Shown here: positions 7,950 through 19,985 of the stretch, piece by piece
Numbering within the stretch: the first letter of the stretch is position 1
Layout of the letters: the number at the start of each line of letters is the position of its first letter
NCBI RefSeq assembly: GCF_006716745.1
Contig: NZ_VFPP01000001.1
Coordinates: forward strand, 930,001-994,000
Source of the DNA: Saccharothrix saharensis
GTDB lineage: Bacteria; Actinomycetota; Actinomycetes; Mycobacteriales; Pseudonocardiaceae
Direction: 5' to 3'
DNA: 64,000 bases
Translations under genes and position numbers: made by a program
The notes under the pieces: model-generated
The model's database searches: none
Seen by the model: the letters and a program-made list of their open reading frames with translations, nothing else
What the model was told of the DNA's origin: nothing

Positions 7950-9323
7950 ATGCAGTCCCCCGCACGATCACGGTGGGGCGCCGCGGGCCTCGCCCTCGCC
8001 ACCGCCGCGGCCGGCCTCGCGGTGACCGTCGCCGCCGCACCGGCCGCCCAGGCCACCACCCTGCCCAACGGCTTCAAGAGCGTCGGCTACCTGCCGTCCT
8101 GGGCGGGCAGCGTGAACGCCGTCCAGTACACCAAGCTCACCCACATCAACTACGCGTTCGCCCTGCCCAACCCGAACGGCACGCTCCAGGCCATCCCCGA
8201 CCCCGGCAAGCTCTCGTCCCTGGTCACCCTGGCCCACAACAACGGCGTGCGCGTCTCGCTCGCCATCGGCGGCTGGAACGACGGCAACGACTCGGCGTTC
8301 GAGGCCCTCGCCGCCAACGCCACCAGCCGCACCACGTTCGTCAACAGCGTCGTCAACGCCGTGAACCAGTACAACCTCGACGGCGTCGACATCGACTGGG
8401 AATACCCCGACCCCGGCGCGTCCGCGACCAACTTCACCGCCCTCATGGGACAGCTCAGCACCGCCATGCACAGCCGCGGCAAGCTCCTCACCGCCGCCGT
8501 CGTCTCCGGCGGCGGCACCGCGGAAGGCGTCCAGACCGCCGTGTTCGGCCACGTCGACTGGCTCAACATCATGGCCTACGACGGCGGCAGCCCCCACGCC
8601 AACTACGACTGGTCCATCGGCACCGTCAACTACTGGAAGTCGCGCGGCCTGCCCGCCGCCAAGGCCGTGCTCGGCGTGCCGTTCTACAGCCGGCCGACCT
8701 ACTACACCTACGCGCAACTGGTCGCCATGGACCCGGCCAACGCCAACCGCGACTGCGTCACCGTCAGCGGCGTGCAGCAGTGCTACAACGGCGTACCCAC
8801 GATCAAGCGCAAGACCCAGTGGGCCGTGGCCAACGCGGGCGGCGTGATGAACTGGGAGCTGTCGCAGGACACCACCGGCAGCACCTCCCTGGTCAGCGCC
8901 ATCTACGACACCGTCATGGGCGGCACCACCCCGCCCGGCCGCACCGGCCCCATCACCGGCATCGCGGGCAAGTGCGTCGACGTGGCCGGTGCCGCCACGG
9001 CCAACGGCACCGCCGTGCAGCTGTGGACGTGCAACGGCACCGCCGCGCAGAGCTGGACCGTCGCCTCCGACGGCTCGCTGCGCGCCCTCGGCAAGTGCAT
9101 GGACGTCTCCGGCGCGGGCACCGCCAACGGCACCGTCGTCCAGCTGTGGGACTGCAACGGCACGGGCGCGCAGAAGTGGCAGGCCGCCTCCGACGGCACC
9201 CTGCGCAACCCCGCCTCGGGCCGCTGCCTCGACGCCACCGGCCCCAGCTCGGCCGACGGCACCCGGCTGCAGATCTGGGACTGCTTCGCGGCGTCCAACC
9301 AGGTCTGGCGGCTCCCCGCCTGA
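7950..9323 (+). CDS. Secreted GH18 chitinase with ricin-B-type (CBM13) lectin domain
   Basis: A 457-aa exported enzyme that should cut beta-1,4 bonds in chitin. A long Sec/Tat-like signal ends near AAQATT. The GH18 barrel holds the signature LDGVDIDWEYP, with Glu151 as the catalytic acid, and the substrate motifs SLAIGGWN and MAYD. From about residue 330 a three-fold ricin-B lectin begins, with repeats such as GKCVDVAGAATANGTAVQLW and QxW motifs (AQSW, AQKW, NQVW). The gene ends in a perfect hairpin terminator. The start has GAAAGGACC upstream. Confidence 0.96.
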   Translation: MQSPARSRWGAAGLALATAAAGLAVTVAAAPAAQATTLPNGFKSVGYLPSWAGSVNAVQYTKLTHINYAFALPNPNGTLQAIPDPGKLSSLVTLAHNNGVRVSLAIGGWNDGNDSAFEALAANATSRTTFVNSVVNAVNQYNLDGVDIDWEYPDPGASATNFTALMGQLSTAMHSRGKLLTAAVVSGGGTAEGVQTAVFGHVDWLNIMAYDGGSPHANYDWSIGTVNYWKSRGLPAAKAVLGVPFYSRPTYYTYAQLVAMDPANANRDCVTVSGVQQCYNGVPTIKRKTQWAVANAGGVMNWELSQDTTGSTSLVSAIYDTVMGGTTPPGRTGPITGIAGKCVDVAGAATANGTAVQLWTCNGTAAQSWTVASDGSLRALGKCMDVSGAGTANGTVVQLWDCNGTGAQKWQAASDGTLRNPASGRCLDATGPSSADGTRLQIWDCFAASNQVWRLPA

Positions 9324-9331
9324 TCACCGCC

Positions 9332-9366
9332 GGCACGGCCCGCTCCCGGTGCGAGCGGGCCGTGCC
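9332..9366 (+). terminator. Hairpin terminator after chitinase
   Basis: The stem GGCACGGCCCGCTC (9332-9345) is perfectly repeated in inverse at 9353-9366 around a 7-base loop, nine bases after the chitinase stop. Confidence 0.85.
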
Positions 9367-9406
9367 CCGGCTTGCCCGCGGCACCGCCAACCGCAAGGGT
9401 GGTGCG

Positions 9407-10351
9407 ATGGGTGAAGAGCGGGACGGCGTGGCGCTGACCAACCTCGACCAGCCGTTGTTCGACGGCGCCGACGCGACCAAGGGCGACCTCGTCGACTACC
9501 TCGACGCGGTGGCGGACCGGATCATCCCCGGCCTGGCGGGTCGACCGCTGTCGGTCGTGCGGGTGCGGCCGGGCCAGGAGCCGTTCACGCAGAAGAACCT
9601 GCCCAAGTACACGCCGCCGTGGGTGCGCTCGGTGTCACTGTGGGCGGAGACGTCCAAGCGGGAGATCCGGTACGCGCTGTGCGAGGACCGGCGCACGCTG
9701 CTGTGGTTCGCCAACCAGCGCGCGGTGGAGTACCACGTGACACTGGCGCCCGCCGACGCGTTCGACCGGCCCGACCACCTGGTGCTCGACCTCGACCCGC
9801 CGGAGGGCGCGGGGTTCGACGTGGTCGTGGCGGCGGCGAAGCTGGTGCGGCGGGCGTTGGCCGACGACGGGCTCTCGGGCGTGGTGAAGACCAGCGGTTC
9901 CAAGGGCGTGCACGTGTTCGTGCCGGTGACCGGCGTCGACCACGACGTGGCCGCCGCGACCCGGGCGTTGGCGGCACGGGCCGAACGGCTCGACCTGGAG
10001 CTGGCGACCACCGCGTTCATCAAGGACGACCGGGGCGGCCGGGTGTTCCTCGACTCGACGCGGGCCTACGGCGCGACCGTGGCCGCCGCCTACAGCCCCC
10101 GCATCCGGCCGGGCGCCACCGTGTCGTTCCCGGTCGGCTGGGACGACCTCGACTCCGTGACGCCGGCCGACTTCACCGTGCGGACCGCGCCCGCGCTGCT
10201 CGGCGACGACGACCCGTGGCACTCGCGGATGCCCGCACCGCAGGAGCTGCCCGAGGACCTGGTGGCCGAGGGGCACACCATCCCGGTGGCCCGCGTCCAG
10301 GCCATGCACGAGGGCAAGCGCCGGGCACGCGCCCAGCGCGCCCGACAGTGA
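9407..10351 (+). CDS. Stand-alone LigD-type DNA polymerase (prim-pol) domain
   Basis: A 314-aa archaeo-eukaryotic primase-like polymerase of the LigD PolDom family, which fills gaps during non-homologous end joining. The two metal-binding aspartates are in HLVLDLDPPEG. The phosphate/nucleotide site is in TSGSKGVHVFVP, and DSTRAYGATVAA follows. No ligase or phosphoesterase domain is fused. The matching ATP-dependent ligase domain is encoded alone at 50082-51059. No ku gene is in the window. The ATG at 9407 follows AAGGGTGGTGCG. The family is clear; a partnership with the distant ligase gene is inferred. Confidence 0.92.
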   Translation: MGEERDGVALTNLDQPLFDGADATKGDLVDYLDAVADRIIPGLAGRPLSVVRVRPGQEPFTQKNLPKYTPPWVRSVSLWAETSKREIRYALCEDRRTLLWFANQRAVEYHVTLAPADAFDRPDHLVLDLDPPEGAGFDVVVAAAKLVRRALADDGLSGVVKTSGSKGVHVFVPVTGVDHDVAAATRALAARAERLDLELATTAFIKDDRGGRVFLDSTRAYGATVAAAYSPRIRPGATVSFPVGWDDLDSVTPADFTVRTAPALLGDDDPWHSRMPAPQELPEDLVAEGHTIPVARVQAMHEGKRRARAQRARQ

Positions 10352-10474
10352 CATTTGGTCAGCACTGAAATTATCGAGGTTGTAAAACTCACTGGTCTGC
10401 GTCCGATCGCGCCACGACGAAAGTCGCTACCGCGGTGGTGTCGCAGCACGCACGCTCGGCATGGCTTTCCCTAA

Positions 10475-11791
<1,317 letters not shown>

Positions 11792-11797
11792 CGCGCG

Positions 11798-11838
11798 CCG
11801 GGCGGCGGTGGAGCACCCCGCACTCCCCCGCCGCCCGG
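11798..11838. terminator. Convergent hairpin terminator
   Basis: CCGGGCGGCGG at 11798-11808 pairs with CCGCCGCCCGG at 11828-11838, between the convergent M28 peptidase and VOC genes. Confidence 0.65.
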
Positions 11839-11848
11839 TGTTCGCCGA

Positions 11849-12250
11849 TCACTGCGCGGCGGACTCGTCCATCCAGAACACGTTCCACACGTGGCCGTCG
11901 AGGTCCTCGAAGCTGCGCCCGTACATGAAGCCGTGGTCCTCCGGCTCCTTGACGAACCCGCCGCCCGCGGCCAGCGCCTTGTCCGCCAGCTCGTCGACCC
12001 GCTCGCGGCTGTCCAAGGCCAGCGACACGATCACCTCCGTGGTGGCGGCGGCGTCCGCGATCTTCTTGGTGGTGAAGGTCTTGAAGTACGGCTCGGTGAC
12101 CAGCATCGCGTAGACGGTGTCGCTGAACACGACGCACGACGCGTTCTCGTCGGTGAACTGCGGGTTGTGCGCGAAGCCGAGCGCGGCGAAGAACTCGATC
12201 GACTTGGCCAGGTCGGTCACCGGCAGGTTCACGAAGATCTTCACGGACAT
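11849..12250 (-). CDS. VOC-family (glyoxalase/bleomycin-resistance fold) protein
   Basis: A 133-aa single VOC protein. It opens with KIFVNLPVTDLAKSIEFFAA and ends with EDLDGHVWNVFWMD, the usual betabeta-alpha module ends. Glu/His positions that could bind a metal are in the C-terminal half. The ATG at 12250 is the only start that puts the fold at the N-terminus. It diverges from a TetR gene across three repeated operator-like sites, so it is probably the TetR target. The substrate is unknown. Confidence 0.88.
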   Translation of the reverse strand: MSVKIFVNLPVTDLAKSIEFFAALGFAHNPQFTDENASCVVFSDTVYAMLVTEPYFKTFTTKKIADAAATTEVIVSLALDSRERVDELADKALAAGGGFVKEPEDHGFMYGRSFEDLDGHVWNVFWMDESAAQ

Positions 12251-12284
12251 GGTCAGGCCCCCAGATGGAACGGACGGACACGTT

Positions 12285-12336
12285 GTGTCCTGCGGATACT
12301 TGAGTGTCCGGCAGACACTGGGTGTACGATAGACAC
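12285..12336. promoter_or_regulatory. Three repeated operator-like sites between VOC and tetR
   Basis: Two near-identical imperfect palindromes, GTGTCCGGCAGACAC (12304-12318) and GTGTACGATAGACAC (12322-12336), are preceded by a weaker third copy, GTGTCCTGCGGATAC (12285-12299). Starts are 19 and 18 bases apart, roughly two helical turns. They overlap a possible promoter (TTGAGT at 12300, TACGAT at 12325). They are probably sites of the adjacent TetR protein. Confidence 0.7.
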
Positions 12337-12381
12337 AGATCAACAGGGCGGGCAACCCCCGATTCCGGAAGCGGTGAGCGG

Positions 12382-13089
12382 ATGGCGAGCGAGGACCAGG
12401 GCGTGGACTTGCTGTGGGGTTCGCGTGACAAGCCCGCCCGGCCACCCCGGCTCGCGCTGACCGTCGACCGCATCGCCGCCGCGGCGATCGAGGTGGCCGA
12501 CGCGGAAGGCCTGGGTGCGGTGTCCATGCAGCAGGTCGCGGCCCGGTTGGACGTGACCAAGATGGCGCTGTACCGGCACGTGGCGAGCAAGGCGGAACTG
12601 GTCGCGGTGATGATCGAGTCGGCCGTCGGCGAGCCGCCGGACCTGCGGTCGGTGCCGGGCGGGTGGCGGCCCGGGCTGGTCCGGTGGGCCGAGCTGATGC
12701 GCCGGACCTGGCAGCGCCACCCGTGGCTGCCCGCCGCGACCACGGGCGAGCGGCTGACCGGACCGCGCGAGGTGGGCTGGACGGAGTCGGCCGTGGCCAC
12801 CCTCGACGGCACGGGCCTGGACGGCGGTGAGCGGATGGACGCGGTGTTCCTGCTCAGCGGGCACATCCGCAACACGCAGTCGGCCGCGACGGCGGGTACG
12901 CAGCCCTGGACTGCGGAGAAGCGACTGCGGACGATCCTGCACGACCACCGCGACCGGTTCCCGGCACTGCACGAGGCGGCGCGGTCGATCGACGACGAGC
13001 CCCGCGACAACGGCTGGCGATTCGGCCTGGGCCGCATCCTGGACGGCCTGGAAGTCCTGATCGCCACCCGCCGGAACCCCACCGCCTGA
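12382..13089 (+). CDS. TetR-family transcriptional regulator
   Basis: A 235-aa regulator. The N-terminal helix-turn-helix is VADAEGLGAVSMQQVAARLDVTKMALYRHVASKAEL in the family pattern. The C-terminal ligand domain is alpha-helical and resembles the TetR/TetC-like class (LMRRTWQRHPWL). The ATG at 12382 (MASEDQG) follows AAGCGGTGAGCGG; a frame back to 12304 would run through the operator repeats. It probably represses itself and the divergent VOC gene. Confidence 0.9.
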   Translation: MASEDQGVDLLWGSRDKPARPPRLALTVDRIAAAAIEVADAEGLGAVSMQQVAARLDVTKMALYRHVASKAELVAVMIESAVGEPPDLRSVPGGWRPGLVRWAELMRRTWQRHPWLPAATTGERLTGPREVGWTESAVATLDGTGLDGGERMDAVFLLSGHIRNTQSAATAGTQPWTAEKRLRTILHDHRDRFPALHEAARSIDDEPRDNGWRFGLGRILDGLEVLIATRRNPTA

Positions 13090-13229
13090 TACCGCACCTC
13101 CAGCCCACTCGCACGGGACCGGCTCCGCCCGGCGCCCCTGGCCGCCACCATCAGGACCCGTCCCGCTCTCGCCGGTCCGCCACCGGATCGGACGCCGCCT
13201 GCGGCCCGTGTGGGCGAGGTGGGCCGGGG

Positions 13230-14852
13230 TCAGCGGTGGTGGTGTGTGGCGTAGGAGGGTTCCGGGGCGGTGGAGCGGTGGTCCGGTCGGCTGTGCGCCG
13301 GGGTCAGCGCGGGCAGGGCCACCAGCCGCCCCTGGTCGCGGGTGGGCCGGTGGTGGGTGCGGGGCGGGGTGGCCGGTGGTTCGCCCGGGCCGGCCAGGTC
13401 GGTCGAGCACAGGTCGGTTGAACGCAGGTCGGTCGAGCGCAGTTCGGCGGCCAGACTGCCCAGCGGCACGCGGGGTCGGGTGCAGGCGTGTCCCGCCGCG
13501 ATCCCCAGCGCCAACGGCACCCCGCCGCACAACTCCACCAACTCCTCCACCGCCGCCGGCTCCCGGCACACCCGCGCCGCGCCCAGCCGCGCGACCAGGA
13601 ACGCGTGCGACTCCGTCCCGGACAGCACGTCCAGCGGCACGTGCGCGGCACCGTGGCCGACGATCAGCCCCGGCAGGCTGCGGCGGCTGGTCACGACCAC
13701 CGCGCACGACCGGCCGCCCGGCAGCAGCGGCGTGACCTGGGCGGTGTCGGCGGCGTTGTCCAGCACCAGCAGCATCCGCCGCCCGGCGACCAGGCTGCGG
13801 AACAGGGCGGCGCGGGCGTGCGGATCGGTCGGCTGCCGGTCCACGCCGAGCGCGTCGAGGAACCCGCGCACCGCCACCACCGGGTCCATCGGCGCGCGTT
13901 CGTCACCGAGCAGGTCCACGAACAACTGGCCGTCGGGGAACCGGTCCAGCCGCCGGTGCGCCCAGTGCAGCGCCAGCCACGTCTTGCCGATGCCACCGGC
14001 GCCGACGATGGCGGAGATCCCGACCGTGGGGGCCGTGCACGTGACGTCGAGCCGGCCCAGCTCGTCCCGGCGGCCGACGAACGGCACGGGCGCGGCCGGC
14101 AGCTGGCGGGGCACCACCGCGGCCCGCGCCGGTGACGCGGTGAGCGCCGGGTCGGCGGCCAGCAGCCGCCGGTGCAGCTCCCGCAGCGCGACGCCCGGCT
14201 CGGTGCCCAGCTCCTCCACCAACCGGGCGCGGACCTCCCGGTAGTGCGCCAGGGCGTCCGGCGTCCGCCCGGCCCGGTGCAGGGCGAGCAGGTACTGGCC
14301 CGCCACCCGCTCGTCCAACGGGTGCCGCGCGGCACGCGCGGACAGCTCGGCCACCAGCTCCGCGCCCTGCCCGGCCCGCAGCCGGGCGTCCACCAGGTCG
14401 TGCTCGGCGGCCGACCGCTCCTGCCGCAGCCGGTCGCGCACGGCCTGCACCCACTCGCCGGCCAGGCCGGTCAACGCCTCGCCGCGCCACAGCGCCAACG
14501 CCTCGGTCAGCGCACGGACGTCGTCGCCGCCGCACAGCTCGCGGAACCGGTGCAGGTCCACCACCGCGTCGGCGACCAGGGCGTAGCCGCCCGACCGGTG
14601 CACGATCACCACGCCGTGCGCACCCGCCAGCGCCCGCCGCAACCGCGAGATGTAGCTGTGCAACGTGGCCCGCGCCCGTCTGGCGACCTGCGCGCCCCAG
14701 ACCCGCTCGACCAGCCGGTCCACCGGCACCGCCCGGCCCGCGTCGACCGCCAGGGCCACCAGCACGCACCGCTGCCTGGGCGCGCCCAGGTCCACCGGTC
14801 GCCCGTCGACCTCGGCGCACACCTCCCCCAGCAGACGCAACACCACCGCCAC
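13230..14852 (-). CDS. Short SARP-NB-ARC (AfsR-like) regulator without TPR domain
   Basis: A 540-aa protein. Residues 1-95 are an OmpR-like winged helix of SARP regulators (VLRLLGEVCAEVDGRPVDLG, then LHSYISRLRRAL). Residues ~100-245 are the bacterial transcriptional activator domain (ERVAGQYLLALHRAGRTPDA). Residues ~270-480 are an NB-ARC ATPase: P-loop AIVGAGGIGKTWLA, Walker B RRMLLVLDNAA, and CGGVPLALGIAAGH. AfsR-like proteins normally continue into TPR repeats to about 900-1000 residues. Here the frame ends after a tandem repeat and a Pro/Arg-rich tail, so the TPR part is lost. The GTG at 14852 follows GGGGGGTGGG. It diverges from a small secreted SH3 protein. Confidence 0.87.
   Translation of the reverse strand: MAVVLRLLGEVCAEVDGRPVDLGAPRQRCVLVALAVDAGRAVPVDRLVERVWGAQVARRARATLHSYISRLRRALAGAHGVVIVHRSGGYALVADAVVDLHRFRELCGGDDVRALTEALALWRGEALTGLAGEWVQAVRDRLRQERSAAEHDLVDARLRAGQGAELVAELSARAARHPLDERVAGQYLLALHRAGRTPDALAHYREVRARLVEELGTEPGVALRELHRRLLAADPALTASPARAAVVPRQLPAAPVPFVGRRDELGRLDVTCTAPTVGISAIVGAGGIGKTWLALHWAHRRLDRFPDGQLFVDLLGDERAPMDPVVAVRGFLDALGVDRQPTDPHARAALFRSLVAGRRMLLVLDNAADTAQVTPLLPGGRSCAVVVTSRRSLPGLIVGHGAAHVPLDVLSGTESHAFLVARLGAARVCREPAAVEELVELCGGVPLALGIAAGHACTRPRVPLGSLAAELRSTDLRSTDLCSTDLAGPGEPPATPPRTHHRPTRDQGRLVALPALTPAHSRPDHRSTAPEPSYATHHHR
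13395..13441. repeat. 15-bp tandem repeat in the SARP gene tail
   Basis: Three consecutive 15-base units beginning CAGGTCGGT encode a repeated STDL pentapeptide on the minus strand, just after the NB-ARC domain, where the protein departs from the family. Confidence 0.75.
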
Positions 14853-15062
14853 GCCACCCACCCCCCGTGAGCCGGAACCTCTCCCCGACACCAGGCATAG
14901 CGCCTGCACCAGCGACGTGCAGGAACTCTGCAAGAGGTTCACACCATGGGTGCGCCATCGTGAGCACCGACGCGGCGACCACCACGTTCGGCAACGCCCT
15001 CGCGGTCGGCCCGCGCCGCCGGTCCCCGCCGGACCAGATACCCATCGAACGAGGCGGTAGTG

Positions 15063-15434
15063 ATGAACAAGGCAAAGTCCGTGATCGCCGTCGGCGCGAC
15101 GCTGCTGGGCTGCGTGACGTTCGGCGGCGTCGCCGGCGCCGCACCGAATCCTTCGTCCGACCGGCAGGCGCCGCTGCCCGCCGCCACCTGCTCCGGGTAC
15201 GGCTCCGTGATCGTCACCGCCGACAAGCTGCGGATCCGATCCGGCAAGGGCACCAACTACAGCACCCTCAAGACCGTGAGCAAGAACGACAAGCTGTCGT
15301 GCTACCCGGTGGAGTCGGGTGGGAAGTACACCGCCTGCGGCGCCACCAACGCCACCGGCTGGATCCCGGTCGACTTCCGCGACGACATCTCGTGGGACGG
15401 CTACGTGGCGAGCGCCTGCGTCAAGGACGCCTGA
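15063..15434 (+). CDS. Small secreted SH3-like (SH3b) protein
   Basis: A 123-aa exported protein. A signal peptide (MNKAKSVIAVGATLLGCVTF) ends near AGAAPN. A bacterial SH3 domain follows: VTADKLRIRSGKGTNYSTLK is the classic 'L-x-V/I-R-x-G-x-x-x-x-Y' pattern. Four cysteines suggest disulfides. Such domains bind cell wall or matrix. The ATG at 15063 is preferred to the GTG just before it. It lies divergent to the SARP gene and ends in a strong hairpin. Confidence 0.85.
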   Translation: MNKAKSVIAVGATLLGCVTFGGVAGAAPNPSSDRQAPLPAATCSGYGSVIVTADKLRIRSGKGTNYSTLKTVSKNDKLSCYPVESGGKYTACGATNATGWIPVDFRDDISWDGYVASACVKDA

Positions 15435-15445
15435 CACCGACCCCA

Positions 15446-15479
15446 GCACTCCCCGGCAGGCGGCTCTGCCGGGGAGTGC
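15446..15479 (+). terminator. Hairpin terminator after SH3 gene
   Basis: GCACTCCCCGGCAG (15446-15459) is followed by a 6-base loop and its perfect complement at 15466-15479. Confidence 0.85.
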
Positions 15480-15483
15480 CTTA

Positions 15484-18087
<2,604 letters not shown>

Positions 18088-18100
18088 CCAGGAGGCAAGG

Positions 18101-18487
18101 GTGAACGCGGCACTGCGGTTCAAGGCGGCGGTCGAGGCGGGCGACATCGTCGGCGCGACGGAGTTCTTCGCCGACGACATCACGTTCCACAGCCCGGTGA
18201 AGTTCCGGCCGTTCGAGGGCATCGACACCGTGCGCGCGCTGTTCGGCGTGCTCCAGCGGACGTTCGAGGACTTCCGGTACGTCGGCCAGTACGACGGGCC
18301 CGACGGCCACGTGCTGCACTTCCGCACCGTGGTCGACGGCAAGCAGGTCGAGGGCATCGACCTGATCGAGCTCGACGCCGACGGCCGGATCGGCACGTTC
18401 ACCGTGATGATCCGGCCGCACTCGGCGCTGACGACCGTCGGCGAGGCCGTGTGGGCGGGCCTGGTCGCCGACGGCGTCGTGTCGTGA
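18101..18487 (+). CDS. SnoaL/NTF2-like small protein
   Basis: A 128-aa cone-fold protein: FKAAVEAGDIVGATEFFADD then FRPFEGIDTVRALFGVLQRTFEDF and HFRTVVDGKQVEGIDLIELD. This family includes ketosteroid isomerase-like enzymes and polyketide cyclases. The GTG start at 18101 has a perfect AGGAGG seven bases upstream. It is 13 bases after fadH, so this is the third gene of the PadR unit. It may isomerise or bind the substrate of FadH. Confidence 0.9.
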   Translation: MNAALRFKAAVEAGDIVGATEFFADDITFHSPVKFRPFEGIDTVRALFGVLQRTFEDFRYVGQYDGPDGHVLHFRTVVDGKQVEGIDLIELDADGRIGTFTVMIRPHSALTTVGEAVWAGLVADGVVS

Positions 18488-18500
18488 GCAGGCGGCGGGC

Positions 18501-19224
18501 CTACTCGGAGAACGCCGGGCCGACCCGGTGGTTGCTGTCGTGCCACGAGTCGGTCGGGAATCCGCCGCCGACGCCGTAGCGGCACCCACCCGCACCGGAC
18601 ACGCCGTTGTGCGGCGCGATGAACGGCGCGGACCCGACGGTCCCCGTGCAGTAGTGCTCGTTCGCCCGATGCCGCCTTCCGGCGTGTAGTACGACGCCAC
18701 GTAGTCGACGCCGGGCCGCACGGGGACGGCCTGCTGGAACCCGGCGATCCGGCGGCTGTCGGGCTCGCCGCGGCCGGTCTGCTCGGCGACCGGGCGGGCG
18801 AAGCGGATCCGCGTGCCGACCTCCACCGGGTCAGGATCCGCGTCGCGGTCGCCGCGCCACGAGGACGAGTCGAGGATGCCCAGGCAGCCCGCGAGCGGCA
18901 GCGGCCCGGTCGTGCCACGTGTACGGCGGTGCCGGGCGTCGACACCGGGCTGACGTCGGTCTTGTCGTAGGCCCGCGCCGGTGACGTGGACGCCCGGCTC
19001 GGTCGGCCGTCGTCGGTGGTCACCTCGACCCGGCCGGTCGGGGTCGTCCACGAGCCGAGCACGTGGCCGGTGATCAGGAACGGGATGCCGACCTCGGCCC
19101 GCGGGTTCCGCGTCGGGATGTCGACGCGGGTGCGGAAGTCGTCGGCCCCGCGGGCGGGCAGCACGCCGCCGAGCAGCGGCGCGACAGCGGCGACCACCAC
19201 CGCGAATCGGGATGATCGGAACAC
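18501..19224 (-). pseudogene. Decayed secreted DUF4082/Ig-like protein gene
   Basis: Three reading frames must be joined to read this gene. From a GTG at 19224, frame 1 gives a signal peptide (VFRSSRFAVVVAAVAPLLGG) and an Ig-like piece (FLITGHVLGSWTTPTGRVEV). Near 18900 the homology moves to a second frame (DPDPVEVGTRIRFARPVAEQ then VRPGVDYVASYYTPEGG), which is DUF4082 with an internal deletion. Near 18670 it moves to a third frame ending CRYGVGGGFPTDSWHDSNHR and AFSE before a TAG at 18501. At least two frameshifts and a deletion are therefore present. DUF4082 proteins are secreted and often carbohydrate-linked. Confidence 0.8.
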
Positions 19225-19361
19225 GGGCGCTCCGGGTGTCGGGGACAGCCGCGGTGGGTCCCGCGCCTGTTGCGCCACAGCCGGAATCGCTCGCGCCGGG
19301 TAGGGCGCTACACCGAGCTTCGGTGTCGCACCGGTATTCGCCCTCCCCTAGGCTCGCCGCT

Positions 19362-19964
19362 GTGGACTTCATCTTCACCCGGCCCGACTCGAGGGCCGCC
19401 GCGGCAGCCTTGGAGGTGTGCCACGAGTACGCCGAACCCTGGTTGCTGAACCACTCGTCGCGCGCTTACTCGTGGGCCGTCGCGCACGCGTCCGCCGTGG
19501 ACATCCCCCACGACGGCGAGCTGCTGTACGTGGCCGCGCTCCTGCACGACCTCGCGCTCACCCCACCGTTCGACAGCCACACGCTGCCGTTCGAGGAGGC
19601 GGGCGGGCACGTGGCGTGGGTGTTCGCGGCCGGTGCCGGGTGGGGACGGGTGCGGCGCGACCGGTTGGCCGAGGTCATCGTGCTGCACATGCGGGACGAC
19701 GTGCCCGCCGACGACGACCCGGAGAGCCACCTGTTGCAGGTCGCGGTGAGCGCCGACGTGTGCGGGCGCGGGCTGGACCGGTTCCCGGAAGACGTGGTGG
19801 ACGCGGTGCTGACCCGCTACCCCAGGCTCGGGTTCCCCGACGCGTTCCTGCTCCGGGCCGAGGACCAGGCCCAGCGCAAGCCGCGGTGCGCCGCCGCCGG
19901 GCTGATGCGCGACGGCTGGGCGCAACGCGTGCGGAGCAACCCGCTGGACGCGCCCGGCCGGTGA
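19362..19964 (+). CDS. HD-domain protein (cyanamide-hydratase-like)
   Basis: A 200-aa metal-dependent HD protein. Ligands are seen in LLNHSSRAYSWA (His) and LLYVAALLHDLAL (HD), with a further His in VIVLHMRDDVP and Asp in VAVSADVCGR. The arrangement with NHSxR and an early HD resembles the cyanamide hydratase/DdiN-like HD group, which hydrates small nitriles or acts on nucleotides. The GTG at 19362 is the first start after the upstream intergenic region. The stop sits inside a hairpin (19946-19976). Confidence 0.82.
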   Translation: MDFIFTRPDSRAAAAALEVCHEYAEPWLLNHSSRAYSWAVAHASAVDIPHDGELLYVAALLHDLALTPPFDSHTLPFEEAGGHVAWVFAAGAGWGRVRRDRLAEVIVLHMRDDVPADDDPESHLLQVAVSADVCGRGLDRFPEDVVDAVLTRYPRLGFPDAFLLRAEDQAQRKPRCAAAGLMRDGWAQRVRSNPLDAPGR

Positions 19965-19976
19965 CCGGGCGCGTCC
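19946..19976. terminator. Convergent hairpin terminator
   Basis: GGACGCGCCCGG (19946-19957) and CCGGGCGCGTCC (19965-19976) form a perfect 12-bp stem that contains the HD gene's stop in its loop and ends 10 bases before the stop of the convergent subtilase. Confidence 0.8.
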
Positions 19977-19985
19977 GGAGGTCGG

